64,000 nt of DNA. Origin: Collinsella aerofaciens. Lineage in GTDB: Bacteria > Actinomycetota > Coriobacteriia > Coriobacteriales > Coriobacteriaceae. The notes below the pieces were generated by a model. The model was given only the letters and a program-made list of their open reading frames with translations, searched no databases and had not been told where the DNA came from. Of this stretch, positions 15,904 to 23,868 are shown piece after piece; the first letter of the stretch is position 1, and each line of letters starts with the position of its first letter. The DNA is taken from positions 62,001 through 126,000 of the forward strand of contig NZ_JAQLFJ010000006.1 in the NCBI RefSeq assembly GCF_028206795.1. Direction: 5' to 3'. The position numbers and the translations under genes are program-made.

Positions 15904-16764
15904 ATGACAACTTCGCCTTTGGCTAACCTCACGGCAACAAGGGAACTGCTGGAGGAGTTTGGCCTTGCGACCAAGCATCGCCTGGGGCAGAACTTCCTGA
16001 TCGACAACCATGTAATTGAGCGCATTTGCGAGCTTTCCGAGCTTGCGGGCGATGAACGCGTGCTCGAGGTTGGCCCGGGCGTTGGCACGCTCACACTTGC
16101 ACTGCTGCAGGAGGCGGCGTGCGTCACGTCGATCGAGGCAGATCCCGAGCTCGAACCGGTGCTCGATGCCCATGCCGCCGACTATGCCAACTTCCGCTTT
16201 ATCATGGGCGACGCGCTCAGGGTGACGCCGGAGCAGATTGAGCAGGCTGCGGGCGGTGAGCCGACGGTGTTTGTCGCGAATCTGCCCTATAACGTGGCGG
16301 CGACAATCATTCTGCAGTTCTTCCAGACGATGCCTGCGCTCAGGCGCGCCGTTGTCATGGTTCAAAAAGAGGTTGCCGATCGCATTGCCGCAACGCCGGG
16401 CAACAAGACCTATGGCGGCTATACGGCAAAGCTTGGCCTGTATGCGCAGGTGACGGGTCGTTTTGAGGTGCCGCCGCGCTGCTTTATGCCGGCACCGCAT
16501 GTGGACTCGGCCGTCGTGCGTATCGACCGTGTTGACGGCGTGGTGCCCGAGGGGCTCGATCGCGAGTTTGTGGCCCGCGTGATTGACGCTGCATTTGCTC
16601 AGCGTCGCAAGACCATCCGCAATTCCATGAGCGCCAACGGCTTTGCCAAGGACGCGCTTGATGCCGCCTTTGAGGCTTGCGGTATCGCACCCACCACGCG
16701 CGCCGAGACGCTTGATGTTGCCGACTTTGTCCGCCTGGCCCAGGAGCTAATCCATGATGCCTAA
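15904..16764 (+). CDS. rsmA: 16S rRNA dimethyladenosine transferase RsmA (KsgA)
   Basis: Dimethylates the two adjacent adenosines (A1518/A1519) in helix 45 of 16S rRNA. The 286-aa protein has HRLGQNFLIDNHV, the SAM-binding VLEVGPGVGTLTLAL, the catalytic NLPYNVAATI, and RCFMPAPHVDSAV, all in order. AAGGAGG lies upstream of the ATG at 15904. Its last bases overlap the start of the TatD-family gene, so the two are probably cotranslated. Confidence 0.97.
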   Translation: MTTSPLANLTATRELLEEFGLATKHRLGQNFLIDNHVIERICELSELAGDERVLEVGPGVGTLTLALLQEAACVTSIEADPELEPVLDAHAADYANFRFIMGDALRVTPEQIEQAAGGEPTVFVANLPYNVAATIILQFFQTMPALRRAVVMVQKEVADRIAATPGNKTYGGYTAKLGLYAQVTGRFEVPPRCFMPAPHVDSAVVRIDRVDGVVPEGLDREFVARVIDAAFAQRRKTIRNSMSANGFAKDALDAAFEACGIAPTTRAETLDVADFVRLAQELIHDA

Positions 16765-17671
16765 TGCCGCACGCGTGACGTTTACCAAGAAAAAGAAGAC
16801 GGTTGCTTGTCCCGTGCCCTTGGCACCGCTTGCCGACACGCATGCGCATCTGCTTTCGTTTTGGGGCAAGGAGGTGCCCGAGACGCTCGTGCGCGCCAAA
16901 GCCGTGGGCGTCGACCTGTTGGTGACGATGTTCGACCCCATCGCTGACAAACGCAGCGTGACGGACTATAGCGACTGGCTGGTGCGCGAAATTCTGCCGA
17001 TGCGGGATATTCCGCAGATCAAGTATCTCGCCGGCGTGCACCCCTATGGCGCGCCGGACTATACCGACGACATTCACGCACAGGTCGTTGCCGCGCTCGA
17101 TGACCCTTTGTGCGTCGGTATCGGCGAGATCGGTCTGGACTACCACATGGATTACGACGACGACATCGCGCCGGCGCCCCACAGCGTGCAGATTGATTGC
17201 ATGGCACGTCAGCTCGAAGTTGCCGTGCGCCGCAATGTGCCGGTGGAGCTGCATCTACGGCACGAGGACTCGGATGGGGAGCGCACCTCGCACGTTGATG
17301 CGTACAACGTGCTTCGCGAGGTAGGTGTGCCTCAGGCCGGTTGCGTGCTGCACTGCTTTGGCGAGGATCGAGCCACGATGGAGCGCTTTGTGGGTTTGGA
17401 CTGCTATATCGCCTATGGCGGCGCGGCCACCTTTAAGCGCAACGACGACGTGCGCGAGGCATTTGCGGCGACCCCGCTCGACCGTATTTTGTTCGAGACG
17501 GATTGTCCCTATATGGCGCCGGAGCCCATTCGCGGTCTTGAGTGCGAGCCGGCAATGATTTCCATCACAGCAAACGCGCTGGTCAACGACCGCGTCGATC
17601 GTACCGGCGAGGACGCTGAGGCAATCGCTCGAGCCGCCTGGGAAAATGCCTGCAAACTTTTTCAAAAATAG
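16754..17671 (+). CDS. TatD-family metal-dependent hydrolase
   Basis: TIM-barrel hydrolase of the TatD DNase family. Metal ligands are visible in LADTHAHL near residue 33, GIGEIGLDYH near 122 and FETDCPY near 247, with HCFGED between. The protein is 305 aa, longer than typical TatD (about 260) because of an N-terminal extension rich in Lys. The start overlaps the rsmA stop; two Met codons (16754, 16757) are equally plausible. Members act as 3'-5' nucleases or as D-aminoacyl-tRNA deacylase-like enzymes, so the exact substrate is open. Confidence 0.88.
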   Translation: MMPNAARVTFTKKKKTVACPVPLAPLADTHAHLLSFWGKEVPETLVRAKAVGVDLLVTMFDPIADKRSVTDYSDWLVREILPMRDIPQIKYLAGVHPYGAPDYTDDIHAQVVAALDDPLCVGIGEIGLDYHMDYDDDIAPAPHSVQIDCMARQLEVAVRRNVPVELHLRHEDSDGERTSHVDAYNVLREVGVPQAGCVLHCFGEDRATMERFVGLDCYIAYGGAATFKRNDDVREAFAATPLDRILFETDCPYMAPEPIRGLECEPAMISITANALVNDRVDRTGEDAEAIARAAWENACKLFQK

Positions 17672-17714
17672 TTCTTGCGTTCGCGGTGGCGCTCCGTTAT
17701 TCTAATTCCTGCAC

Positions 17715-17801
17715 GCGGGCGTGGCGGAATTGGCAGACGCGTACGGTTCAGGTCCGTATGGGGGCAACCCCATGAAGGTTCAAGTCCTTTCGCCCGCACC
17801 A
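17715..17801 (+). tRNA. tRNA-Leu (CAG)
   Basis: Class II cloverleaf with acceptor GCGGGCG/CGCCCGC, anticodon loop TTCAGGT (CAG), a long variable arm, T-loop TTCAAGT and encoded CCA (17799-17801). All acceptor pairs match. Confidence 0.96.
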
Positions 17802-18036
17802 TTAAATGAAAGAGCTCCCAGCAATGGGGGCTTTTTTGTTATGGGCCCATCGCGGGGACTTGAACCTGCGAAGGAGCGAGCGTCAAGAAAACGCGGAGCG
17901 TTTTTAGCGAGCTGGCGAGGACGCCGGCAGGCGGCCGAAGCCGGCGCGGATCCGCGAAGCAGATACGCGGACGTCCTTTCGCCCGCACCATTAAATGAAA
18001 GAGCTCCCAGCAATGGGAGCTTTTTTGTTATGGGCC
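17784..18036 (+). repeat. tRNA-linked structured unit after tRNA-Leu
   Basis: The tRNA 3' end plus terminator (17784-17847, 64 bp) is repeated with one mismatch at 17973-18036, 189 bases later. The insert contains an inverted T-arm (GGACTTGAACCT). Possible folding: short closing stem GGAC (17856-17859) with GTCC (17973-17976); P2 CCT-GCGA-AGG (17865-17874); P3 AAAACGC-GGA-GCGTTTT (17888-17904); P4 GCCGGC (17923-17928) with GCCGGC (17940-17945); P5 TCCGCG (17951-17956) with CGCGGA (17966-17971). The P3-P5 region is nearly identical to that of the tRNA-Arg units although the tRNAs are unrelated. This explains the whole gap up to the next gene; the apparent reading frames here are shadows. Confidence 0.88.
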
Positions 18037-18107
18037 TCCTGTTGATGTCACGTGGCTGCTTCGTGCGGGTATCCTAGTGCCAACGTGAGCCTATCAGAGG
18101 AGAGACC

Positions 18108-19046
18108 ATGCTGTTGTCCGGAATCATTGCCGCCCTTACGAGTCTTCTGCTTCCCATCATCATTTTGTTGCTGCTGCTCCCCAACGCCTGCTATGTCGTT
18201 GAACAGCAGCATGCTGTAATCATTGAGCGCCTGGGCAAGTTCAACCGCATCGTCAACGCGGGCTTCCACATGAAGGTGCCCGTAATCGACCGTAAAGCCG
18301 CCACGGTGAGTCTGCGCACCATGAAAAACGGTTTTGGCATCGACGTTAAGACCCAGGACAACGTGACTATCGGCCTTGAGGTCTCTGCTCAGTACCACGT
18401 GAGCTATGACATGGGCGCCGGCCCGGCAGATTCGGGCATCTACAAGAGCTACTACATGCTGCAGGAGCCCGTCGACCAAATGCGTGACTTCATCACCGAT
18501 GCCCTGCGCTCTTCTATCCCCGTCTACACGCTCGATGAGGTCTTTGCCAAAAAAGACGATATCGCCAAGGACGTCAACGCCACCGTGTCCGAGCAGATGG
18601 CCGCCTACGGCTTTACCCTCGTGTCGACACTTATCACCAAGATCGCGCTGCCGACCGAGGTCGAGAACTCCATGAACGACATCAACGCTGCCCAGCGAAA
18701 GCGCGCCGCTGCGCAGGAGCTCGCCGAGGCCGATCGCATCAAGCGCGTTACCGAGGCGACCGCCGAGGCCGAGGCAATGGAAAAGGCGGGCGAGGGCATC
18801 GCCAACCAGCGCAAGGCCATTGCTCTGGGCATCAAAGATTCGCTCGAGATCATCCAGGAGACGGGCGTCGGCAACGATGAGGCCAACCAGCTGTTCATGT
18901 TTACGCAGTGGTCCGAGATGATGACGGAGTTCGCTCGCACGGGCAAAACCTCGACGGTCGTGCTGCCGAGCGATTTCTCGCAGTCGGCCTCGATGTTCGA
19001 GCAGATGCTGACCGCCGGCAAAGTTCAGAACGAGTCAAAGGAGTAG
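18108..19046 (+). CDS. SPFH/band-7 membrane protein (stomatin-like)
   Basis: 312-aa stomatin/prohibitin-like protein of the QmcA/HflK group. A Leu/Ile-rich N-terminal membrane anchor (residues 4-26) is followed by the SPFH core: VVEQQHAVIIERLGKF, GFHMKVPVIDR, VKTQDNVTIGLEVSAQYHV. A long alpha-helical, Ala/Glu-rich segment (about 185-235) is the usual oligomerisation coiled coil. Members scaffold membrane microdomains and protease complexes; the partner here is unknown, and no NfeD gene is adjacent. GAGGAGAG precedes the ATG. Confidence 0.9.
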   Translation: MLLSGIIAALTSLLLPIIILLLLLPNACYVVEQQHAVIIERLGKFNRIVNAGFHMKVPVIDRKAATVSLRTMKNGFGIDVKTQDNVTIGLEVSAQYHVSYDMGAGPADSGIYKSYYMLQEPVDQMRDFITDALRSSIPVYTLDEVFAKKDDIAKDVNATVSEQMAAYGFTLVSTLITKIALPTEVENSMNDINAAQRKRAAAQELAEADRIKRVTEATAEAEAMEKAGEGIANQRKAIALGIKDSLEIIQETGVGNDEANQLFMFTQWSEMMTEFARTGKTSTVVLPSDFSQSASMFEQMLTAGKVQNESKE

Positions 19047-19052
19047 ACGCGC

Positions 19053-19523
19053 GTGAAATATACCGTTGTTTGCGTTGGCAAGCTCAAAGAGCGCTTTTGG
19101 AAGGACGCGTGCGCCGAATACACCAAACGCCTAGGCGCCTATGCCAAGGTAGATATGCGCGAGGTTGCCGATATCGATCCGGCCAAGGCGGGCGGCGTGG
19201 ATGCCGCGCGCAACAAAGAAGGCGCGGCGATTCTTGCTGCCCTGCCACCGCGGGCACATGTGATTCTGCTGGCTATCGAGGGCAAGGAGCGTTCGAGCGA
19301 GGAGTTCTCGGCCTGCCTCGATGACCTCATGCTGAGAGGCAACAGCGACATCGCTTTTGTAATCGGCGGATCGGACGGCGTGAGCGATGCCGTGCGCGCC
19401 CGCGCCGACGAGATGCTCAGCTTTGGACGCATTACCTTGCCGCACAACCTGGCGCGCGTGGTGTTGCTGGAACAGATCTACCGCGCCTGCAAGATTAGCC
19501 GTGGCGAGCCGTATCACAAGTAG
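19053..19523 (+). CDS. rlmH: 23S rRNA (pseudouridine1915-N3)-methyltransferase RlmH
   Basis: SPOUT-class methyltransferase that modifies pseudouridine 1915 in helix 69 of 23S rRNA. The 156-aa length is exactly that of the family. KYTVVCVGKLKERFW at the start, VILLAIEGKERSSEEF, FVIGGSDGVSDAVRARAD and the closing ARVVLLEQIYRACKI then GEPYHK are characteristic, including the trefoil-knot region. It follows the SPFH gene by six bases and may be cotranscribed with it. Confidence 0.96.
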   Translation: MKYTVVCVGKLKERFWKDACAEYTKRLGAYAKVDMREVADIDPAKAGGVDAARNKEGAAILAALPPRAHVILLAIEGKERSSEEFSACLDDLMLRGNSDIAFVIGGSDGVSDAVRARADEMLSFGRITLPHNLARVVLLEQIYRACKISRGEPYHK

Positions 19524-19596
19524 GTCGGCAATACGAAACAATGGCGTGGGACAATGACTTTCGTTTTGAGGAACGCATCTGAGAGGACTGTGTGAT

Positions 19597-20367
19597 ATGA
19601 AGATCGGATTTGTCGGTTTTGGCAATATGGCGAGCGCTATGGCCGATGGCTGGATTGCCGCCGGCGTGGCCGCGGGCGACATGTGCGCTTGCGCAGGCCG
19701 CTACGATGCTCTGGTTGAGCGTTGCGAGGCGCGGGGCATGGCTGCCTGCCACGATGCGGCGGAGGTTGTTGCCGCGTCCGATATCGTGGTTGCGGCGGTC
19801 AAGCCGTACATGATTGAGAAGGTCTTCGCTCCACTCAAGAATGCGCTTGCCGACAAGGTCGTCCTTTCGGTCGCCTGGACCTGGGATAGTGTCAAGTGGG
19901 AACAGGTCCTGCCAGGTGTCGCTCATATCTCGACGGTGCCCAACACGCCGGTTTCGGTGGGCGAGGGCGTTATCGCCTGCGAGAAGGCTTCCACGCTTAG
20001 CGATGAGCAGCGTGCCACGGTGCTCGGTCTGCTCGGAAAGCTTGGCACGGTGGTCGAGCTCGATTCGAGTCTGCTGTTTGTGGGCGGTACCGTGGGCGGT
20101 TGCGCCCCGGCGTTTGTCGCCATGGCGATCGAGGCTCTGGGCGATGCGGCTGTCAAACACGGTATTCCGCGCACCGATGCCTATCGCATTGTGAGCCAGA
20201 TGGTGCTGGGTACGGCAAAGCTGCAGCTTGCAACCGGTCAGCATCCCGCAGCGATGAAGGATGCCGTGTGCTCGCCCGGCGGTGCTACCATCAAAGGCGT
20301 CGTCGCGCTCGAGGACGCCGGCATGCGCAGCGCCCTCGTCAAGGCCATCGACGCAACCCTCCAGTAA
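19597..20367 (+). CDS. proC: Pyrroline-5-carboxylate reductase
   Basis: Last step of proline synthesis: NAD(P)H-dependent reduction of 1-pyrroline-5-carboxylate. The 256-aa protein starts with the Rossmann motif GFVGFGNMASAMADGW and contains DIVVAAVKPYMIEKV and the catalytic-domain signature MKDAVCSPGGATIKGVVALE. It is slightly shorter than the usual 265-275 aa. A large nested hairpin follows its stop and can terminate transcription from both sides. Confidence 0.94.
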   Translation: MKIGFVGFGNMASAMADGWIAAGVAAGDMCACAGRYDALVERCEARGMAACHDAAEVVAASDIVVAAVKPYMIEKVFAPLKNALADKVVLSVAWTWDSVKWEQVLPGVAHISTVPNTPVSVGEGVIACEKASTLSDEQRATVLGLLGKLGTVVELDSSLLFVGGTVGGCAPAFVAMAIEALGDAAVKHGIPRTDAYRIVSQMVLGTAKLQLATGQHPAAMKDAVCSPGGATIKGVVALEDAGMRSALVKAIDATLQ

Positions 20368-20379
20368 ACTGACCAATAA

Positions 20380-20510
20380 GGGACAGATTTATTTTGGCAG
20401 GTTTTTCCTGCGGTTTTGTACCTTGAGCAAAAAGCGCCCCGCAACTGGCTCAATTCCAGTTGCGGGGCGCTTACGTTTGCCCAGATAAAACCGACCAAAA
20501 TAAGCCTGTC
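20380..20510. repeat. Nested inverted repeat / bidirectional terminator between convergent genes
   Basis: Inner hairpin: AAGCGCCCCGCAACTGG (20432-20448) with a perfect 17-base complement (20456-20472), acting as a terminator for proC and for the small gene on the opposite strand. Outer arms: GGGACAGATTTATTTTGG (20380-20397) with an imperfect complement CCAAAATAAGCCTGTC (20495-20510) followed by seven T. The right outer arm recurs near the end of the window (63940-63968). Confidence 0.85.
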
Positions 20511-20522
20511 TTTTTTTGCAGG

Positions 20523-20696
20523 TTAGTCCCAGAAGCTGTCTTCTTCATCCTCGGACTTGGGGCCGCGGTCGACATACATCTTATGGGTGCGCTTCTCCAT
20601 CACAAAGGCAAGAATCGCAAACAGCAGGATGCCGCCGGCGAAAAGGATGGCAAAACCGGTGCGGGTGCCAAACAAAAAGGAAAAAACTGCGTCCAT
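20523..20696 (-). CDS. 57-aa small membrane protein
   Basis: Too short for many gene finders. Reading on the minus strand from the ATG at 20696 gives MDAVFSFLFGTRTGFAILF, a Gly/Leu-rich membrane helix to about residue 32, then a basic stretch (MEKRTHKMYVDRG) and an acidic tail ending EDEEDSFWD. AAGAAGG lies seven bases upstream of the ATG. Codon use matches neighbouring genes. I believe similar proteins occur in other Coriobacteriia, but cannot name a function. It is convergent with proC and divergent from serS. Confidence 0.75.
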   Translation of the reverse strand: MDAVFSFLFGTRTGFAILFAGGILLFAILAFVMEKRTHKMYVDRGPKSEDEEDSFWD

Positions 20697-20807
20697 TGGG
20701 TGCCTTCTTGCGTAGTTGGGTTGGGTCGTAAACGCTCATAAGTATATACTTGCCCATACATGTACAAGGTTGCAACCTAAATGGAATGTATATCGCCGGA
20801 GGATCTA

Positions 20808-22091
20808 ATGCTTGATATCAAGTTTGTTCGCGAGAACCCCGATGCCATCGATGTCGCCATGGCTAACCGCCAGACGTCTTGGGATCGCGAGAAGTTCTTT
20901 GAGCTCGACGACGAGCGCCGTGCCGTCATCACCGAGGTCGAGGAGCTCCAGGCTACGCGCAATGCCGAGTCCAAGAAGATCGGCGCCCTGATGAAGGAGG
21001 GCAAGAAGGGCGAGGCCGAGGCCGCCAAGGAGGCCGTGCGCGCCGTCAACGAGAAGATTGACGGTCTGGCCGAGCGCCGCACTGCTCTCGAGCAGGAGCA
21101 GTACGACTTCATGGCTCACCTGCCCAACATTCCGTGCGATGCCACCCCGTACGGTAAGGACGAGGACGAGAACATCGAGCGTCGCCGCTGGGGCACCCCG
21201 CGCGAGTTCGACTTCGACTTTAAGCCGCACTGGGACCTGGGCACCGATCTGGACATCCTCGACTTCGAGCGTGGCAACAAGCTCTCCGGCAGCCGCTTTA
21301 CCGTTCTCGGTGGCGCCGGCGCCCGCCTGGAGCGTGCCCTCATCAACTTCTTCCTCGATACGCACACCAGCCGTGGTTTTAAGGAGTGGTGGCCGCCCAT
21401 CGTCGTCAAGCGTCAGACCATGTTTGGCACGGGTCAGCTGCCCAAGTTCGAGGACGACGCCTATCACGTCTCGGGTGACAACTTCCTGATCCCCACCGCC
21501 GAGGTCGTGCTCACCAACCTGCACGCCGGCGAGGTCCTCGACGCCGACACCCTGCCGCGCCGCTACACCGCCTTCACCCCCTGCTTCCGCGAGGAGGCCG
21601 GTTCCGCCGGTCGCGACACCCGCGGCATCATCCGTCAGCACGAGTTCGACAAGGTCGAGATGGTCAAGTTCGCTAAGCCGGAGGAGTCCGACGAGGAGCT
21701 CGAGAGCATGACCGCCGAGGCCGAGTATCTGCTGCAGCAGCTGGGCCTTCCGTATCGCGTGATTAGCCTGTGCACCGGCGACTTGGGCTTCTCTGCCCGT
21801 CAGACCTACGACGTCGAGGTCTGGCTGCCGAGCTACAACGCCTACAAGGAGATCAGCTCCTGCTCCAACTGCGGTGACTTCCAGGCTCGCCGCGCCAACA
21901 TCAAGTATCGCGACCCCGAGAACTTCAAGGGTTCGCGCTACCTGCACACTCTCAACGGTTCCGGCCTGCCGGCCGGCCGCACCATGGCCGCCATTCTGGA
22001 GAATTACCAGAACGCCGACGGCACCATCACGATCCCCGAGGTTCTGCGTCCTTACATGGGCGGTCTCGAGAAGATCGAGCCGGTCGCGTAA
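20808..22091 (+). CDS. serS: Seryl-tRNA synthetase
   Basis: Class II synthetase charging tRNA-Ser. The start at 20808 is set by GGAGG seven bases upstream and by the standard N-terminus [12 protein letters not shown]. The 427-aa protein has the N-terminal long coiled coil (about residues 28-105, Glu/Lys/Ala-rich), then motif 2 [14 protein letters not shown] and motif 3 [20 protein letters not shown]. No T-box leader is visible upstream. A hairpin follows at 22115. Confidence 0.97.
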   Translation: MLDIKFVRENPDAIDVAMANRQTSWDREKFFELDDERRAVITEVEELQATRNAESKKIGALMKEGKKGEAEAAKEAVRAVNEKIDGLAERRTALEQEQYDFMAHLPNIPCDATPYGKDEDENIERRRWGTPREFDFDFKPHWDLGTDLDILDFERGNKLSGSRFTVLGGAGARLERALINFFLDTHTSRGFKEWWPPIVVKRQTMFGTGQLPKFEDDAYHVSGDNFLIPTAEVVLTNLHAGEVLDADTLPRRYTAFTPCFREEAGSAGRDTRGIIRQHEFDKVEMVKFAKPEESDEELESMTAEAEYLLQQLGLPYRVISLCTGDLGFSARQTYDVEVWLPSYNAYKEISSCSNCGDFQARRANIKYRDPENFKGSRYLHTLNGSGLPAGRTMAAILENYQNADGTITIPEVLRPYMGGLEKIEPVA

Positions 22092-22114
22092 CTTGGCTGC
22101 ATAGGGGATATGCA

Positions 22115-22143
22115 AGGGCGCTCCTTCGGGGGCGCCCTATTTC
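22115..22143 (+). terminator. Hairpin terminator after serS
   Basis: AGGGCGC pairs with GCGCCCT around a TCCTTCGGGG loop. The T tract is poor (ATTTCG), so it is a weaker terminator. Confidence 0.6.
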
Positions 22144-22264
22144 GTGCGCAGGTCCATATCATGCCGTGCGGACAGCTCAATAGAAAACACACGAACAACT
22201 GTTCTGTATACAGCCATCTACCTGCTATGCTTTTGCTAAATAAGAGCGAGAGAAAGGGGACGCG

Positions 22265-22642
22265 ATGGAGTTGTTTGATGATCGGGCGGTTTTGTTTGAG
22301 AGCGACGAGGGCGGGGAGTACCTGCTTGTAACGTGTGAGCCGTCTGGCATGGGCGGCCTGGTGGTTCGGCAGACGAGTGAGGGTCCGTTGACACAATGGT
22401 GCTTTGAGGAATCGCCGCATGTGGTCGAGACCTTTGTGACGCACGAGGGGCTTGTGGCGCTGGAGCACTTCTATGGAGTTGGGACTTCCAACCAGGTCGC
22501 GCGCATGCTGAGCATCTCGTTTGCCGATTATGACTGTGCCCAGCGGGTGAGATCGCTCCTGAGGGAACTTGATGCTAAGTTTGACGTGATCGAAAAGCCA
22601 ATCGATCGTACGGGGAACGGCGGTATATGCGGAGCAGCATGA
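22265..22642 (+). CDS. Hypothetical protein, 125 aa
   Basis: I do not recognise a family. The product starts MELFDDRAVLFESDEGGEY, is acidic and soluble, with no membrane segment. Alternating beta-like segments (YLLVTCEPSG, LVVRQTSEG) are followed by a helical C-terminus (FADYDCAQRVRSLLREL). AGAAAGGGGA precedes the ATG. It stands alone between serS and the tRNA-Arg cluster; it ends 77 bases before the first tRNA-Arg gene. Confidence 0.7.
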   Translation: MELFDDRAVLFESDEGGEYLLVTCEPSGMGGLVVRQTSEGPLTQWCFEESPHVVETFVTHEGLVALEHFYGVGTSNQVARMLSISFADYDCAQRVRSLLRELDAKFDVIEKPIDRTGNGGICGAA

Positions 22643-22678
22643 CAAAACTGCGTTCCACAAAAAAGTTTGAGATTATGC

Positions 22679-22707
22679 TTGACTCCAATAAGCTAAAGTG
22701 GTTTTAT
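22679..22707 (+). promoter_or_regulatory. Promoter of first tRNA-Arg
   Basis: TTGACT (22679-22684), 17-base spacer, TTTTAT (22702-22707). Confidence 0.6.
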
Positions 22708-22719
22708 ATGTCTTGCGCT

Positions 22720-22796
22720 GCGGCGTTACCTCAGCTGGATAGAGGGTCTGACTACGAATCAGAACGTCATAGGTTCGAATCCTATACGCCGCACCA
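22720..22796 (+). tRNA. tRNA-Arg (ACG), copy 1
   Basis: Acceptor GCGGCGT/ACGCCGC, anticodon stem TCTGA/TCAGA with loop CTACGAA (ACG), T-loop TTCGAAT, encoded CCA. Identical to copies 2 and 3. Confidence 0.96.
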
Positions 22797-23067
22797 ATTG
22801 AAATCGAAAGCCTCCGGCAACGGGGGCTTTTCTTTTACGCCGCCGCTGCATGGATTCGAACCTCGGTCGAGGCGCGGGCGTCAAGAAAACGCGGAGCGTT
22901 TTTAGCCCGCGGGCGAGCACGCCGGCAGGCGGGCGAAGCCGGTGCGGATCCGCGAAGCGGATGCGCGGAATCCTATACGCCGCACCAATTGAAATCGAAA
23001 GCCTCCGGCAACGGGGGCTTTTCTTTTACGCCGCCGCTGCATGGATTCGAACCTCGGTCGAGGCGCG
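22777..23067 (+). repeat. tRNA-linked structured unit after tRNA-Arg copy 1 (one and a partial unit)
   Basis: A 100-bp segment starting in the T-loop (22777-22876) is repeated exactly at 22968-23067, 191 bases later. It spans the tRNA 3' end, terminator, inverted T-arm and P2, so the second copy begins another unit that then breaks off. Folding: closing stem GGATTC (22852-22857) with GAATCC (22968-22973); P2 CCTCG-GT-CGAGG (22861-22872); P3 GCGGGC (22874-22879) with GCCCGC (22905-22910) enclosing AAAACGC-GGA-GCGTTTT (22886-22902); P5 ATCCGC-GAA-GCGGAT (22948-22962). The unit fills the gap to the next tRNA promoter. Confidence 0.88.
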
Positions 23068-23110
23068 TGCGTCTTAATCATCACTTCGTAAAATTTTTCC
23101 AAATTGTCGC

Positions 23111-23139
23111 TTGACCCATCGAGGGGTCACGTGCATAAT
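23111..23139 (+). promoter_or_regulatory. Promoter of second tRNA-Arg
   Basis: TTGACC (23111-23116), 17-base spacer, CATAAT (23134-23139). The same arrangement occurs before copy 3. Confidence 0.75.
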
Positions 23140-23151
23140 AATCCGTGCGTT

Positions 23152-23228
23152 GCGGCGTTACCTCAGCTGGATAGAGGGTCTGACTACGAATCAGAACGTC
23201 ATAGGTTCGAATCCTATACGCCGCACCA
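23152..23228 (+). tRNA. tRNA-Arg (ACG), copy 2
   Basis: Same 77-base sequence as copy 1, with encoded CCA and its own promoter. Confidence 0.96.
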
Positions 23229-23461
23229 ATTGAGCTTTAAGCCTCCGGAAACGGGGGCTTTTCCTTTACGGGGACATTGCGGAGATTCGAACCTCGTTCG
23301 AGGCGCGAGCGTCAAGAAAACGCGGAGCGTTTTTAGCGAGCGGGCGAGTCCGCCGACAGGCGGGCGAAGCCGGTGCGGATCCGCGCAGCGGATGCGCGGA
23401 ATCCTATACGCCGCACCAATTGAATTTTAAAGCCTCCGGAAACGGGGGCTTTTCTTATATG
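23209..23461 (+). repeat. tRNA-linked structured unit after tRNA-Arg copy 2
   Basis: The tRNA 3' end and terminator recur 190 bases later (23399 onward); the terminator parts have diverged by several bases and an indel, so this duplication looks older than that of copy 1. Folding is retained with changed bases: closing stem GATTC (23284-23288) with GAATC (23399-23403), P2 CCTCG-TT-CGAGG, P3 AAAACGC-GGA-GCGTTTT, and P5 ATCCGC-GCA-GCGGAT, where the loop is GCA instead of GAA. After 23461 there is no feature until the next promoter. Confidence 0.86.
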
Positions 23462-23565
23462 TCGACATACTTGAGGAGTTGCTTTCGCCGTGTTTGAAAG
23501 TATCGAGTCGATCGACTGCATCAAATGAGTAAAAATCAAATTTGATAACTTTTTTCGAAAAATGC

Positions 23566-23594
23566 TTGACCTTTATTCAGTCGATGTGCATAAT
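23566..23594 (+). promoter_or_regulatory. Promoter of third tRNA-Arg
   Basis: TTGACC (23566-23571), 17-base spacer, CATAAT (23589-23594). Confidence 0.75.
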
Positions 23595-23606
23595 AATCAA
23601 CAAGTC

Positions 23607-23683
23607 GCGGCGTTACCTCAGCTGGATAGAGGGTCTGACTACGAATCAGAACGTCATAGGTTCGAATCCTATACGCCGCACCA
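23607..23683 (+). tRNA. tRNA-Arg (ACG), copy 3
   Basis: Identical to copies 1 and 2, with encoded CCA. Confidence 0.96.
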
Positions 23684-23775
23684 TTTGAGATTAAAGCTCC
23701 CGGCAACGGGGGCTTTTCTTTTACGTAAACACCGCATGGATTCGAACCTCGGTCGAGGCGCGGGCGTAAAGCGGA
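23684..23775 (+). repeat. Truncated tRNA-linked unit after tRNA-Arg copy 3
   Basis: The terminator (AGCTCCC...GGGGGCT type) is followed by the inverted T-arm GGATTCGAACC and P2 CCTCG-GT-CGAGG, then the sequence leaves the family at about 23768. There is no second tRNA 3' end, so this is a decayed or incomplete unit. Confidence 0.8.
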
Positions 23776-23868
23776 CGATTTCCTGTCGACTCGTGTAAGA
23801 TTCCGAGTAGATGTCGCGACTAATTCGCGACCACTCCTTCTTCAAGCGACCGATCAGGGTGATACTTC

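Noticed and set aside
17721..18077. Open frame starting MAELADAYGSGPYGG
   Set aside because: It reads through tRNA-Leu and its downstream unit; similar frames appear whenever a Leu tRNA is translated by chance.
20697..20807. T-box or other amino-acid leader upstream of serS, hisS, metG or aspS
   Set aside because: No T-box consensus or specifier stem could be seen in the short leaders of these genes.
22850..23430. Short frames with repeated peptide sequence around the tRNA-Arg genes
   Set aside because: They are translations of tRNA sequence and of the noncoding repeat units, and have no ribosome sites.
22720..23683. CRISPR-like array because of regularly spaced identical segments
   Set aside because: The repeats are complete tRNA genes and their 3' ends, spacing is irregular and no cas genes are present.
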